Assembly (NCBI RefSeq): GCF_051257895.1
Contig: NZ_CP194331.1
Span: forward strand, 2,294,001 to 2,358,000
From: Gallionella straubiae
Lineage (GTDB): Bacteria > Pseudomonadota > Gammaproteobacteria > Burkholderiales > Gallionellaceae
Reading direction: 5' to 3'
Length of the DNA: 64,000 bases
The translations under genes and the position numbers were made by a program. The notes under the pieces were generated by a model that was not told the DNA's origin, searched no databases, and worked only from the letters and a program-made list of their open reading frames with translations. Shown piece by piece: positions 24,748-34,291 of this stretch. Every line of letters begins with the position of its first letter. The first letter of the stretch is position 1.

Positions 24748-27570
24748 TCAGCCGCACGCGCCTATCGTCCCGCAGCTCGTGCAGAATTCGCAGCCGTCCT
24801 TCTTGATCAGCGTGGCGTTGCCGCACTCCTTGCAGACCTTGCCGGTCATCGGCTTGATCCCGGAGGCCTTGTTTTGCGCCTCGGGGACTTCCAGTACGCC
24901 CATCTGCTGCACCGGATAGCCGTTTTCGTCGAGGATGCCGAGCATGGCGTAGCGGTGGATGATGAGCTTGGCGACATAGGAAACCGTCGAAGGGTAGCTT
25001 TCCATTTTTTCCCCGCCCGGCACGCGCGCCATGAAATCGCCCAGCGGTTCGCCGAAGTTGAGCAGCTTGCGCAGCTTCATGCCGATCCAGGCCGGGTCGA
25101 TGACGCGCATGTCGAGGCTCAGCACCTTGCACAGGCCGTCGAGGGCGCGCGGATAAACCCCGGCGAGCCACATCGAGTAGGGGCGGCGCTGGCCGTCCGG
25201 CATCATCAGTTCCTTGAGGCCGAGCACGAAGTCGTCGCCGGTGCCGGCGTTGGAGATGTCCACCGTCCAGCTCATCGTGCCGTCGGTGCCAGTCTTCGGT
25301 TCCTTCTTGGCGAACAGCGCATCCATCATCGGCGTGGTGACGCCTTCGCCGACTTCCAGCGCACCCAGCGTCTCGATGCGGTATTTCAGCAGGTGGGCGA
25401 ACGCCGCCACCAGGCTGGGCATGCGTTTCATTTCGCCATCGGGCGGCATCGGCATGTCGAAGGCGTCGTCGCCCGCGGTCTTCATCAGCATCTCCAGCTT
25501 CATGCGCAGCCACACCGGGTCGCGCGCGCGCATGTCCATCGACAGCGATTTCGCGAGCGCACCCAGTCCGCGCGGCTGCTCACCGCCGTTCACCCAGACT
25601 TCGAACGGGTGGTTCCTGCCGTTGCGGGTATGGGAAACGAACACGACGAAGCTGCCGAGCGTGTGATCCACCACCTGCGAGACCCAGCCTTCGCTGCCGC
25701 TTGGCAGATCCGGGCGGCCCGGCCAGCGCAGCGATGCGAGCGTCGGATTGGGTGCGGCCTCCAGCACGATGCGGCGGTCCTGGTCGAACAGCAGGTCTTG
25801 CGGCTGCTCTTCTTTCTTAGCCGGCGTGACGGACAGCACGGAGCCCAGCACGCTGTTGGGGCGATAGGTCGCGAGGCCTTTCAGGCCGGCCTTCCAGGCT
25901 TCGGTGTAGAGTTCCTTGAAGTCTTCGTAGGGGTAGTCGGCCGGCACGTTGACCGTCTTGCTGATCGCCGTGTCGATGAACGGCGCGACGGCCGCAACCA
26001 TTTTCATGTGGTCGATCGCGGAAATCTCCAGTGCGGTGACGAATGCGGGCGGCAGGTTGTCCACGTCGCCGCCCTGTTCCTTGTATAGGCGCCAGGCGTG
26101 ATCCTCCACCGGGTAATCCTTGGTGCTGCCGTCCATCATGCGCTTCTTGCGCGTGTAGAACCAGGAGAACGGCGGCTCGATGCCGTTGGAGGCGTTGTCG
26201 GCGAACGCCAGTGAGATGGTGCCGGTGGGCGCGATCGACAGCAGGTGGCTGTTGCGGATGCCGTGCTTGCGTATCTTGTCCTTGATTTCCTCCGGCAGCC
26301 GCGAGGCGAAGCGCGGCGCGGCGAGGTACTGCTCGGTGTCCAGCAGCGGGAAGGCACCGCGCTCGATGGCTAGGTCCACCGAGGTGAGATAGGCCTCGTC
26401 GCGCATGAAGCGCGTGAGATCGGCGGCCAGCGCGCGCGCCGCGTCGGTGTCGTAGCGCAGGCCCAGCATCACCAGAGCATCACCCAGACCGGTATAGCCC
26501 AGCCCGATGCGCCGCTTGTTTGCCGCTTCCTTCTGCTGTTCGGGCAGAGGCCAGGAGGTGACGTCCAGCACGTTGTCCAGCATGCGCACACCGACCTGGA
26601 TCAGCTTCCGGAATTTTTCGTAGTTGAAGGTGGCCTGTGCGGTGAAGGCGTTGTCCACCATGAGGGTCAGGTTGACCGAGCCCAGACAGCAGCAGCCGTA
26701 GGAAGGCAGCGGCTGTTCGGCGCAGGGATTGGTGGCCTCGATCAACTCGATGTAGGAGAGGTTGTTGTCGCGGTTCATCAGGTCGATGAACAGCACGCCC
26801 GGCTCGGCATGGTCGTAGGTACTTTCGATGATCTGTTTCCACAGGTCGGCGGCCGGCACCCTGCGGTACACCCACTTGCCGTCGGCGCGCTGCGCTGCCC
26901 CTTGTTCCTTGAGCGCGGCGGACGGTTCGGCGCTGTGCACCAGCTCGAAATCCGCGCCGCTTTCCACGGCCTGCATCAGGTCATCCGTGACGCCCACGGA
27001 AATGTTGAAGTTGCGCAGGTCGCCCTTGTCCTTGGCGTGGATGAATTTCTCGATGTCGGGATGGTCGCAGCGCAGCACGCCCATCTGCGCGCCGCGCCGC
27101 GCACCGGCCGATTCGACGGTCTCGCAGGAGCGGTCGAATACGCGCATGTAGGAAATCGGGCCGCTGGCGCGGGAGTTCGTGCCCTTGACCATCGCGCCTT
27201 CGGGGCGGATGGTCGAGAAATCATAGCCGACCCCGCCACCGCGCCGCATGGTCTCCGCGGCCTGCTGCAATGCGTCGTAGATGCCCGGCTTGCCATTGCT
27301 GATGCCGGAGATCGCATCGCCCACCGGCTGCACGAAGCAATTGATCAGGGTCGCATGTATCTTCAGGCCGGCTGCCGAGTTGATGCGGCCGGCAGGCACC
27401 AGGCCGTTTTCTTGGCCGAGGAAAAATTCCTCTTCCCACTTGGCGCGCTGCTTCGGTTTTTCGGCCTCAGCCAAGCCGCGCGCCACGCGGCGGCGCACGT
27501 CTTGAACGGAGTTTTCGCCGGGCTCCGCATATTTTTCCAGCAATACTTCGGTGCTGATTTCCTGTGTCAT
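24748..27570 (-). CDS. nrdJ: Class II (B12-dependent) ribonucleotide reductase NrdJ
   Basis: This 940-residue enzyme reduces ribonucleotides to deoxyribonucleotides using adenosylcobalamin, with or without oxygen. The first redox cysteine is in ATLINCFVQPVGD. The active-site loop NPCAEQPLPSYGCCCLGSVNL holds the N-x-C-x-E radical motif. ATP-cone and finger regions occupy the first third. The C-terminus is a zinc-ribbon-like tail with CKECG and CEFCTSCG, typical of the long NrdJ form that delivers reducing power. No nrdA/B is in the window. Two NrdR boxes lie upstream (27877-27923). Integron cassettes begin about 35 bases past the stop. Confidence 0.95.
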   Translation of the reverse strand: MTQEISTEVLLEKYAEPGENSVQDVRRRVARGLAEAEKPKQRAKWEEEFFLGQENGLVPAGRINSAAGLKIHATLINCFVQPVGDAISGISNGKPGIYDALQQAAETMRRGGGVGYDFSTIRPEGAMVKGTNSRASGPISYMRVFDRSCETVESAGARRGAQMGVLRCDHPDIEKFIHAKDKGDLRNFNISVGVTDDLMQAVESGADFELVHSAEPSAALKEQGAAQRADGKWVYRRVPAADLWKQIIESTYDHAEPGVLFIDLMNRDNNLSYIELIEATNPCAEQPLPSYGCCCLGSVNLTLMVDNAFTAQATFNYEKFRKLIQVGVRMLDNVLDVTSWPLPEQQKEAANKRRIGLGYTGLGDALVMLGLRYDTDAARALAADLTRFMRDEAYLTSVDLAIERGAFPLLDTEQYLAAPRFASRLPEEIKDKIRKHGIRNSHLLSIAPTGTISLAFADNASNGIEPPFSWFYTRKKRMMDGSTKDYPVEDHAWRLYKEQGGDVDNLPPAFVTALEISAIDHMKMVAAVAPFIDTAISKTVNVPADYPYEDFKELYTEAWKAGLKGLATYRPNSVLGSVLSVTPAKKEEQPQDLLFDQDRRIVLEAAPNPTLASLRWPGRPDLPSGSEGWVSQVVDHTLGSFVVFVSHTRNGRNHPFEVWVNGGEQPRGLGALAKSLSMDMRARDPVWLRMKLEMLMKTAGDDAFDMPMPPDGEMKRMPSLVAAFAHLLKYRIETLGALEVGEGVTTPMMDALFAKKEPKTGTDGTMSWTVDISNAGTGDDFVLGLKELMMPDGQRRPYSMWLAGVYPRALDGLCKVLSLDMRVIDPAWIGMKLRKLLNFGEPLGDFMARVPGGEKMESYPSTVSYVAKLIIHRYAMLGILDENGYPVQQMGVLEVPEAQNKASGIKPMTGKVCKECGNATLIKKDGCEFCTSCGTIGACG

Positions 27571-27876
27571 TTAAGTTGCTCCCTTAAAGCCAGCGCGCCT
27601 GATCTTCCGGTGGTCTTGCCACCTGCGTTGTGTGGGCACTATTTTCTGGCGTATGTTGTGAATTTGTTCTGTAGCCCGAGGAACTATGGAGCCTCCCCCG
27701 GCTCAAATTGGCTAGTTGTTTTCTTGTGGCGGGTCGCCCTGGTGTCGATCGGACGTCATGGAGACGGAAGGTTGGGAAGCATTATTGTCGGATGTTGTAG
27801 TCGGGATGTTTTCTGTAACAGGCACGATATTAACTCCAGGGTTGCATAGACCGTTTTTGGCCCGGGAAACCAAAAA

Positions 27877-27941
27877 ACACTATATCTAGTGTTTTGTTGC
27901 GAAATTTCTACTAATTCTAGTGGGTCATTATTTTTTTGCAA
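27877..27941 (-). promoter_or_regulatory. nrdJ promoter with paired NrdR boxes
   Basis: ACACTATATCTAGTGT (27877-27892) matches the NrdR box ACACWATATATWGTGT almost perfectly. A weaker box, CTACTAATTCTAGTGG (27908-27923), is centred 31 bases away, the usual three-helical-turn spacing for paired NrdR sites. On the minus strand a possible promoter TTGCAA (27936-27941) and TAGAAT (27914-27919), 16 bases apart, overlaps the upstream box. The nrdJ start is 300 bases downstream; the leader between (27571-27876) shows no B12 riboswitch core and no convincing gene. Confidence 0.75.
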
Positions 27942-28084
27942 GCACTATTTGAATCGGAAAATTAAGGTGAATAATTTGACTTAATCGGTAACTTGAGCTA
28001 ACCGGATCGGGGGTATGCAGCCCTTGCGGGAAGGTAGTCATTTACGCTTTAATGCGCGACATTTTTTATTGGCGGGAGCAAGGC

Positions 28085-28663
28085 ATGGGTTTTTTTGAGA
28101 AATTATTCGAGGGCGCGCTATGGAACAGCCGCTTCATGATCTTGGCGGCGGTGATCGGCAGCCTGCTGGCGGGCATTGCGATTTTCTACATGGCCACGGT
28201 GGACGTGGTGAACCTGTTCGGCCACGCCTTGCATTACGCCGATGCCAGCCTGACTGTTGAGACGCGCAAGGCATTGCATGACAGTACGGTGTCGCATATC
28301 GTCGAGGTGGTGGACGGCTACCTGCTGGCGACGGTGATGCTGATTTTCTCGCTGGGTCTGTACGAGCTGTTCATCAGCGATATCGACCAGGCGCATGGCA
28401 GCAAGTCTTCCAGCAAGATACTGGTCATCAATAACCTCGATGACCTCAAGTCGCGCCTGGCCAAAGTGATCCTGATGATCATGATCGTCACGCTGTTTGA
28501 GGAAGCCCTGCGCATGCACATGAGTACGCCGCTGGACCTGGTCTATCTCGGCGCAAGCATCGCGCTGATCGCACTGGCGCTGTATCTGACCCATGCTTCC
28601 GAGCATGGCACGGGTGGCGAGACGGCGCAGGACGAAAAAACACCGGAAAAGCACGGCCACTGA
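28085..28663 (+). CDS. YqhA family (UPF0114) membrane protein
   Basis: This 192-residue inner-membrane protein has three to four hydrophobic helices (FMILAAVIGSLLAGIAIFYM, YLLATVMLIFSLGLYELFI, VILMIMIVTLFEEAL, and LVYLGASIALIALALYL). The motif LYELFISDID is typical of the YqhA/UPF0114 family, whose function is unknown. The C-terminus is hydrophilic and charged. Start at ATG 28085 after GGGAG; the frame continues upstream but without a site. It is followed by a TlpA-like gene 28 bases later and may be co-transcribed. Confidence 0.85.
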   Translation: MGFFEKLFEGALWNSRFMILAAVIGSLLAGIAIFYMATVDVVNLFGHALHYADASLTVETRKALHDSTVSHIVEVVDGYLLATVMLIFSLGLYELFISDIDQAHGSKSSSKILVINNLDDLKSRLAKVILMIMIVTLFEEALRMHMSTPLDLVYLGASIALIALALYLTHASEHGTGGETAQDEKTPEKHGH

Positions 28664-28691
28664 TAACTATTCGATAGAGCTGGGGGCAGTC

Positions 28692-29156
28692 ATGTTGTTA
28701 CGCAAGTTGCTGATATGGCCGTTGCTGGCTTGGTCGTTTTCGGGGTATGCGGGGGATTTCTCGCTTGAGGATATGCAAGGCAGGACACATCGCCTGGCGG
28801 ATTATCGTGGCAAGTGGGTGCTGGTAAATTTCTGGGCAACCTGGTGCCCGCCATGCCTGACCGAGATTCCCGAGTTGAGCAGCCTGCATAACGCCCACAA
28901 GGACCACGATCTGGTGGTGATCGGCGTTGCCATGGGTTCCGGCTCCAGCAAGAAGGTGGCTGATTTCATTGAGGCACACGGCATCAGTTACCCGATCGTG
29001 CTGGGCAACAACAGGCTCGCGGCGCAGATAGGCAAGGTGGAAGCGTTGCCGACCAGTTATTTGTACGCGCCGAATGGCGAGCAGGTGAGCTATCAGACCG
29101 GGGAAGTGACGCGCGAGAGTGTCGAGACCTACATCAGGAACAAAAAATTCAATTGA
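28692..29156 (+). CDS. TlpA/ResA-like periplasmic thioredoxin
   Basis: This 154-residue exported thioredoxin-fold protein has an N-terminal signal sequence, then GKWVLVNFWATWCPPCLTEI with the redox pair CPPC near residues 53-56, and the cis-Pro loop VEALPTSYLYAP. Proteins of this class reduce apocytochrome c cysteines for haem attachment or other periplasmic disulphides, which suits a window rich in c-type cytochromes. Its stop overlaps the end of the convergent transglycosylase gene by eight bases. Confidence 0.88.
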   Translation: MLLRKLLIWPLLAWSFSGYAGDFSLEDMQGRTHRLADYRGKWVLVNFWATWCPPCLTEIPELSSLHNAHKDHDLVVIGVAMGSGSSKKVADFIEAHGISYPIVLGNNRLAAQIGKVEALPTSYLYAPNGEQVSYQTGEVTRESVETYIRNKKFN

Positions 29157-29805
29157 CTGCCGTGCGCAGGCCGCTGTCGGCCGTCTTGCGCGGCAGAGAC
29201 CACTTGTTGTGCCAAGCGGCACGCACTAGGTTGGGATATTCGGGGCGGCCCAGGCTGCCGTTGTAACGCCCCAGCGCACGATACAGATTGCCTTTTTCGA
29301 TGTCCAGGTAATGGCGCAGGATGGTGCAGCCGTATCGCAGGTTGGTGCGCAAGTGGAAGAGGTTGTGATCCCCGGAGCCGATTTGCCTGACCCAGAACGG
29401 CATCACCTGCATATAGCCGTGTGCGCCCGCGCCCGAAACGGCGTATTTCCTGAAACCGCTCTCCACTTCAATCAAGCCCAGCACCAACTCAGGCTCCAGC
29501 CCGGCGCGGGTCGCCTCGTAATGCACAGTGCTCAGGAAATCGAGGCGCGATTCGGCATCGGGCATGCGTTTGCGCAAGCGGTGCGACATCTCCTTCAGCC
29601 ATACATCCGCCTCGGATTGCGTGCCGAATGCCAGCCTGGATGCTGCCTGGTCCGATACGCTGCGCTGCAATACTGCGCGGACGCTGGCTGAGAGTGCCTC
29701 TTCCTGCTGCGCGCCGGCAAGCGCACCGGAAGCGGGCAGCAGCCCGGACAGGCACAGCGGCAGCAGGACGAAACGATGCAAAAAGGACGTTGTGGTCACT
29801 TGCAT
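29149..29805 (-). CDS. Lytic transglycosylase, SLT domain
   Basis: This 218-residue exported murein hydrolase has a signal peptide (to about residue 30) and then an SLT goose-type lysozyme domain: catalytic Glu in GLIEVESGFRKYAVSGAGAHG (near residue 113), followed by GYMQVMPF, LRTNLRYGCTILRHYL and ALGRYNGS. It cleaves the glycan strand to form anhydromuropeptides. It lies immediately downstream of proS on the same strand and overlaps it by ten bases. Confidence 0.9.
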   Translation of the reverse strand: MQVTTTSFLHRFVLLPLCLSGLLPASGALAGAQQEEALSASVRAVLQRSVSDQAASRLAFGTQSEADVWLKEMSHRLRKRMPDAESRLDFLSTVHYEATRAGLEPELVLGLIEVESGFRKYAVSGAGAHGYMQVMPFWVRQIGSGDHNLFHLRTNLRYGCTILRHYLDIEKGNLYRALGRYNGSLGRPEYPNLVRAAWHNKWSLPRKTADSGLRTAVN

Positions 29806-31502
29806 GATTCGGATTTTACGAACTCCGCCGCACTTTGCAAGGAGACGGCCTGCGCCTGCGCATCGCGCCGCCCCTGGTATTCGACATTGCCCTCCTTGAG
29901 GCCGCGGTCGCCGATGACAATGCGGTGCGGGATGCCGATCAGCTCCATGTCGGCGAACATCACGCCGGGGCGTTCGTCACGGTCGTCCAGCAGCACTTCG
30001 ATACCCGCATCGACAAGCTTGGCGTAAAGCTGCTCCGCCGCTTCGCGCACCGCCGCGCTTTTGCCCATGCCGATCGGCACGATGGCGACCTGGAACGGCG
30101 CCATTGCGGCCGGCAGGATGATGCCGCGCTCGTCGTAGTTCTGCTCGATCGCGGCGGCGACGATGCGCGACACGCCGATGCCGTAGCAGCCCATCTCCAT
30201 GATCTGCGCCTTGCCCTGCGCGTCGAGGAAGGTGGCGTTGAGCGCTTCGGCGTATTTCCTGCGCAACTGGAAGATGTGCCCGACCTCGATGCCGCGGCAG
30301 ATTTCCAGCGCGCCCCTGCCGTCCGGCGATAGGTCACCCGCGACGACGTTGCGCAGGTCGTGCACGTTCGCTTCGTCAAGCGCCACGTCACGCCCGAAAT
30401 TCACGCCGGTGTAATGGAAGCCGTCGTCGTTCGCGCCGCAAATGAAATCACTCAATGCGGCAGCAGAGCGGTCGACCAGCAGGCGCACTCCGGTATTCAC
30501 CGGCCCGATGTAACCGGCGCGGCAATTCATGTTGCGGTGAATTTCGTCGTCGCTGGCGAAGCGGAACTCGCCCAGCACCTTGCCGGCCTTGATCTCGTTG
30601 AGCTGGTGGTCGCCGCGCAGCAGCAGCAGTACGAATTCGTCCTCGTACGTCACCACCGCAATGGCCTTCAGTACCTTCTCTGCGGAAGTGTCGAAGAAGG
30701 CGGCGACTTCCCCGATGGTCTTCTGTCCGGGCGTGATGGCCTTCTGCATCTCCTGCGTTGCGGCGGCGCGCGGCTCGCCCGGCGCGACAGCTTCGGCCAG
30801 TTCCACGTTTGCCGCGTAATCCGAATCCGGGCAGAACGCGAGCGCGTCCTCGCCGGAATCCGCCAGCACGTGGAATTCGTGCGAGCCGCTGCCGCCGATC
30901 GCGCCGGTGTCCGCCGCGACCGCGCGGAACTGCAGGCCGAGGCGCGTGAAGATGCGGCTGTAGGTGTCGTGCATAACCTGGTAGGTCTGCTCCAGGCTCG
31001 CATAGTCGGCATGGAACGAATAGGCATCCTTCATCACAAATTCGCGCGCGCGCATCACACCGAAGCGCGGGCGCACTTCGTCGCGGAACTTGGTCTGGAT
31101 CTGGTAGAAGTTGACCGGCAACTGTCGGTAGCTGCGGATCTCGCGGCGCGCGATGTCGGTGATAACTTCCTCGTGGGTCGGGCCGAAACAGAACTCGTTG
31201 TCGTGCCGGTCCCTGATTTTCAGCATCTGCGGGCCGAACACCGCCCAGCGCCCGGTTTCCTGCCACAGTTCGGCGGGCTGCACGGCAGGCATCAGCAGTT
31301 CGATGCCGCCGCTCTTGTCCATTTCCTTGCGCACGACGTTCTCCACCTTGCGCAGCACGCGCAGGCCGAGCGGCATCCAGGTGTACAGGCCGCTCGCGAG
31401 CTTGCGGATGTAGCCCGCGCGCAGCATCAGCCGGTGGCTGGGCAACTCCGCCTCGGATGGGGCTTCTTTCAGGGTGGAGATGAAAAATTGTGAGACGCGC
31501 AT
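29796..31502 (-). CDS. proS: Prolyl-tRNA synthetase
   Basis: This 568-residue class II synthetase of the bacterial type has an inserted editing domain. Class II motifs are visible: motif 1 around SHRLMLRAGYIRKLASG, motif 2 around FRDEVRPRFGVMRAREFVMKDAYSF, and motif 3 near GCYGIGVSRIVAA. The editing (YbaK-like) insert spans about residues 225-390, including KVLKAIAVV. The anticodon-binding domain is at the end. Start is ATG 31502 (MRVSQFFIS); the open frame extends to a TTG at 31517. Confidence 0.96.
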   Translation of the reverse strand: MRVSQFFISTLKEAPSEAELPSHRLMLRAGYIRKLASGLYTWMPLGLRVLRKVENVVRKEMDKSGGIELLMPAVQPAELWQETGRWAVFGPQMLKIRDRHDNEFCFGPTHEEVITDIARREIRSYRQLPVNFYQIQTKFRDEVRPRFGVMRAREFVMKDAYSFHADYASLEQTYQVMHDTYSRIFTRLGLQFRAVAADTGAIGGSGSHEFHVLADSGEDALAFCPDSDYAANVELAEAVAPGEPRAAATQEMQKAITPGQKTIGEVAAFFDTSAEKVLKAIAVVTYEDEFVLLLLRGDHQLNEIKAGKVLGEFRFASDDEIHRNMNCRAGYIGPVNTGVRLLVDRSAAALSDFICGANDDGFHYTGVNFGRDVALDEANVHDLRNVVAGDLSPDGRGALEICRGIEVGHIFQLRRKYAEALNATFLDAQGKAQIMEMGCYGIGVSRIVAAAIEQNYDERGIILPAAMAPFQVAIVPIGMGKSAAVREAAEQLYAKLVDAGIEVLLDDRDERPGVMFADMELIGIPHRIVIGDRGLKEGNVEYQGRRDAQAQAVSLQSAAEFVKSESCK

Positions 31503-31575
31503 GGTGAATGGTAGCAAAGTGTAAATGAGGGCGCGATTTTACAGGGATTGACTGCGGTGCGCATTCTCGCCAAAT

Positions 31576-31604
31576 ACACAGGCCTCGCGTCGCGGGGCCT
31601 GTGT
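31576..31604 (-). terminator. Hairpin after the FecR-domain gene
   Basis: ACACAGGCC..GGCCTGTGT forms a 9-base perfect stem around an inner CGC/GCG pair. On the minus strand it lies 16 bases past the stop of the FecR-domain gene. The following bases (TATTTGG) are a weak T-run, so termination is plausible but not certain. Confidence 0.5.
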
Positions 31605-31619
31605 TAGCTGCCAAGGATG

Positions 31620-34268
31620 TCAGCGATGGAAGGCGGCTACGCCGTTGACGATGACGGTATCCTTTTGCATGCCATATGCCACTCCGGCACCTATGCCGCC
31701 GGCACCGACGAATACTCCGCCCAGATGGCCCGATAATACTGCCCCGGGGCAGGTTGCCGGGCAGGTTACCGTCAGCGAGCCCAGGTTTGCCCCGCCGTTG
31801 GGCGCATTTGCCGTGCCTGCGTTGAAGAAACTCTTCTGCTCGATGGGGATGTTTGCTCCGCTGGCCACCAGATTGCCCGCGTTGGGGGTAGTCACGTCCA
31901 GGCTGACAGCCACGGTCTGCGCGGTGAAATTGGCGGTCAGGCTGGCGCTGTTCAGCGTTCCCACGCCGCCCAGCGAGTCAGTGGGCGCGGTGCCTCCCGC
32001 CAGCACGTAGTTGAAAGTGCCGGACACTGGCAAATCGACCGGGCCGGTCATTGTCGGGCCGGTGATCCAGTGCGAGTTGACGTTGGTGGGGTTGGCCGTC
32101 GTGTTGGTAGCCAAGTCGGTGATCGCCAGGTTGCCTCCCTGCCAGCGTCCCCAGCTGATGCCGGAGACGGGGTCGGTGCCCAGGCCGACGGGGGTGGCGG
32201 TCCCAATGTTGATGGTGTTGGCGCTGCCGTTCGAGAAAGGTTTGTCGGCGTTGAACTGAATGGCATTGCCGGCCACGTCAAACTGCACGCTGGCGGCATT
32301 GTTGTATCCCCCTCTCTCCGTCGGGACTGTCATACCGGCATTGGTCTGGCCTGCCGGGATCGTGTCGATGGTGGACAGGGCGGCAATCCGGTAGGGCGTC
32401 GCGGTATTCTGCGCTGTGCTGGTGAAGGCTGCGACGCCCGACACTTGGGCCGCAGCGCCTACCGAGCCGCTCAAGACATACGACATTATGGCGCCGTCCA
32501 GGCCGTTGCCGGTTAGTTGCCCGATGACATCACCTCCCGTTGCACCGGTTACCGTCAGCGGCGCCCAGCCAGTCATCGCTGCGAAGTTTGTCGAGGCCCT
32601 GAACCCGGTCTTGGCACCGTTCCAGTACATCATCTGCAAGGGGGCGCCGCTCGCGCTGGCGGTCCACGGTGTGCCGCCCACGCTCAATGCCAGGTTGAAC
32701 GTCACCAGCTGCTGGGTGAAATTCACCGAGAGGGAGGCAGAGCTCAGGGATACTGCCGGGGGGGTGGTGACCGTGGTGATTGTTGGGGCGGTGCCGCCGG
32801 CCAAGGTATAGGTTGCCGTGCCAAGCAGCACTTCCGGCAAATAGACCGGATTGACCGCCGGGCCGCCGGCCCAGTGCGAATAGACCGGTGTGTTGGATGG
32901 AGATGGCCAAGCGCAGCAATTGGTATTTCCCACTGCTGTCCATTGTGCGGAGGTGCTGTCCCACCTCCCGAACTGGATGCCGTTGGCCAAGGTAGTGGTC
33001 GCCTGCCCGACCGTTGTTGTGCCGTTCAGGGCGTAGGTGACGTAACTGTTCACATCCTTTCCGGCATAACGGTCAATATAAGATGGATTAGGCAGTGCAT
33101 TGTTCAGGTCCGCCGGTTTCGCGATCAGGGTGCCCATCTGAACGAAGGGGCTCAGGTAACTCGAGCTATTTGTTACGAGCGCCATTGCCAAGTCGCTTTG
33201 CACATAAGGTGCGGTTGCAACCGGCACCGGTGCCGGAGCAGGAGTTACCCCAGGAGTAATTACCTGCCCCCCAGCGGTGGTACCCGTGCCTGAGACAAGA
33301 TTCAGTGTCGTTCCCCCTGCCGTAAGCGTGGTGGTGGTCTGGACTTGTAGTCCGGTTGGCGGCGCAATGATTTCAGCCGTCGTGGTGGCCGCTATCGTCG
33401 AAGTGGCGGCGGTGGGAGCTCCACCTGTGCTGGGGGCGGCTGCATCCACTACCGCAGTCTCGCGGACAGGAGCCTCTTCGCCGGCTGCGCCGCCTTCTGC
33501 TGCTTCAGCCTTGGCTTCCTCTTTCTTGCCTTCTTCCTTGCCGCTTTTGGCGGCTTTTTCTTCCTGCTTGGCTCCGGCCTTCTCTTCCTTTTCTTCTTTC
33601 TTCTCGACCTTGGCACCAGGTGCAGGCGCCTCACCAACCGTGAACACATTGGTGTTCACCGGCTGCAATTGCGGCATCTGGTTCATGCCACCCGCAAAGC
33701 CCATCTGGTTGGGCTGCACGAAGATCGTGCCCTTATCGGTGGTCATGCTCGTTTCGCCGACGTTCACCTTGTTGTAGGCTCCAGTCGGCGCCATCTGCGC
33801 CAGCGGGCTCCCCGGCGCAATGACAAAGGTCTCATGATCCGTTCCGCGGATGCCGATGGTTGCCGCCGGGGTGGTGATCCTGTAATTCTGCTTGTTGATG
33901 CGGCCGATCAGGCCGGTTACCGCGCGAAAGCCGCCCTTGAACAGGGAAAAGAAGCCCTTCTCGCTGCCGTCTTCCTTGCCGGCAAAGACGAACTGGTCGA
34001 ATTTCAGCCTGGTGTCTTCGCGCACCGCGACGAAGCCGCCGTCCTGCATCTTGATCTGTGCAGAGGATTTCTGCGCGGAGGTCAGTGTGTCGCCTTCATT
34101 GATCGCATCGCCCTTTTGTGCCGGGCGCGACTGTCCTGCCGTGTTGGTGACCTGCACGTCGCCGTTGACGAACTGCACATGCCCGGCTACGGCAGCATAA
34201 ACCGGGGATGCCGCTGTGAAACAAACAACGGATAGCCCCAGGCAAGCGAGTAGTTTGTTAATTTTCAT
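31620..34268 (-). CDS. Large exported FecR-domain protein, candidate Slam substrate
   Basis: This 882-residue exported protein has a signal peptide ending PVYA, without a convincing lipobox. Residues about 30-190 form a FecR/LysM-like domain (INEGDTLTSAQKSSAQIKM, ITTPAATIGIRGTDHETFV). A Lys/Glu/Ala-rich linker covers about 215-275. The rest is a Gly/Thr-rich beta region with two related modules; each carries a SHW..GP motif, then YTLAGGTAPT or YVLAGGTAPT, then SASL..NFT, and ends in VSGVAAF or VNGVAAF. These endings resemble the C-terminal eight-stranded barrel of TbpB-type proteins exported by Slam. It lies 23 bases downstream of the Slam-like gene on the same strand, with its own GAGGTG site. 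That it is secreted by Slam is inference. Confidence 0.7.
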   Translation of the reverse strand: MKINKLLACLGLSVVCFTAASPVYAAVAGHVQFVNGDVQVTNTAGQSRPAQKGDAINEGDTLTSAQKSSAQIKMQDGGFVAVREDTRLKFDQFVFAGKEDGSEKGFFSLFKGGFRAVTGLIGRINKQNYRITTPAATIGIRGTDHETFVIAPGSPLAQMAPTGAYNKVNVGETSMTTDKGTIFVQPNQMGFAGGMNQMPQLQPVNTNVFTVGEAPAPGAKVEKKEEKEEKAGAKQEEKAAKSGKEEGKKEEAKAEAAEGGAAGEEAPVRETAVVDAAAPSTGGAPTAATSTIAATTTAEIIAPPTGLQVQTTTTLTAGGTTLNLVSGTGTTAGGQVITPGVTPAPAPVPVATAPYVQSDLAMALVTNSSSYLSPFVQMGTLIAKPADLNNALPNPSYIDRYAGKDVNSYVTYALNGTTTVGQATTTLANGIQFGRWDSTSAQWTAVGNTNCCAWPSPSNTPVYSHWAGGPAVNPVYLPEVLLGTATYTLAGGTAPTITTVTTPPAVSLSSASLSVNFTQQLVTFNLALSVGGTPWTASASGAPLQMMYWNGAKTGFRASTNFAAMTGWAPLTVTGATGGDVIGQLTGNGLDGAIMSYVLSGSVGAAAQVSGVAAFTSTAQNTATPYRIAALSTIDTIPAGQTNAGMTVPTERGGYNNAASVQFDVAGNAIQFNADKPFSNGSANTINIGTATPVGLGTDPVSGISWGRWQGGNLAITDLATNTTANPTNVNSHWITGPTMTGPVDLPVSGTFNYVLAGGTAPTDSLGGVGTLNSASLTANFTAQTVAVSLDVTTPNAGNLVASGANIPIEQKSFFNAGTANAPNGGANLGSLTVTCPATCPGAVLSGHLGGVFVGAGGIGAGVAYGMQKDTVIVNGVAAFHR

Positions 34269-34291
34269 GATGGCACCTCAAGCAAAGATGG

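Noticed and set aside
27571..27876. Cobalamin riboswitch before nrdJ
   Set aside because: Expected in B12-linked genes, but the B12-box core (AGYCMGG..CCACTG style) was not found; NrdR boxes explain control instead.
27756..27941. Leader peptide before nrdJ (61-codon minus frame)
   Set aside because: No ribosome binding site, overlaps the NrdR boxes, and no conserved sequence character.
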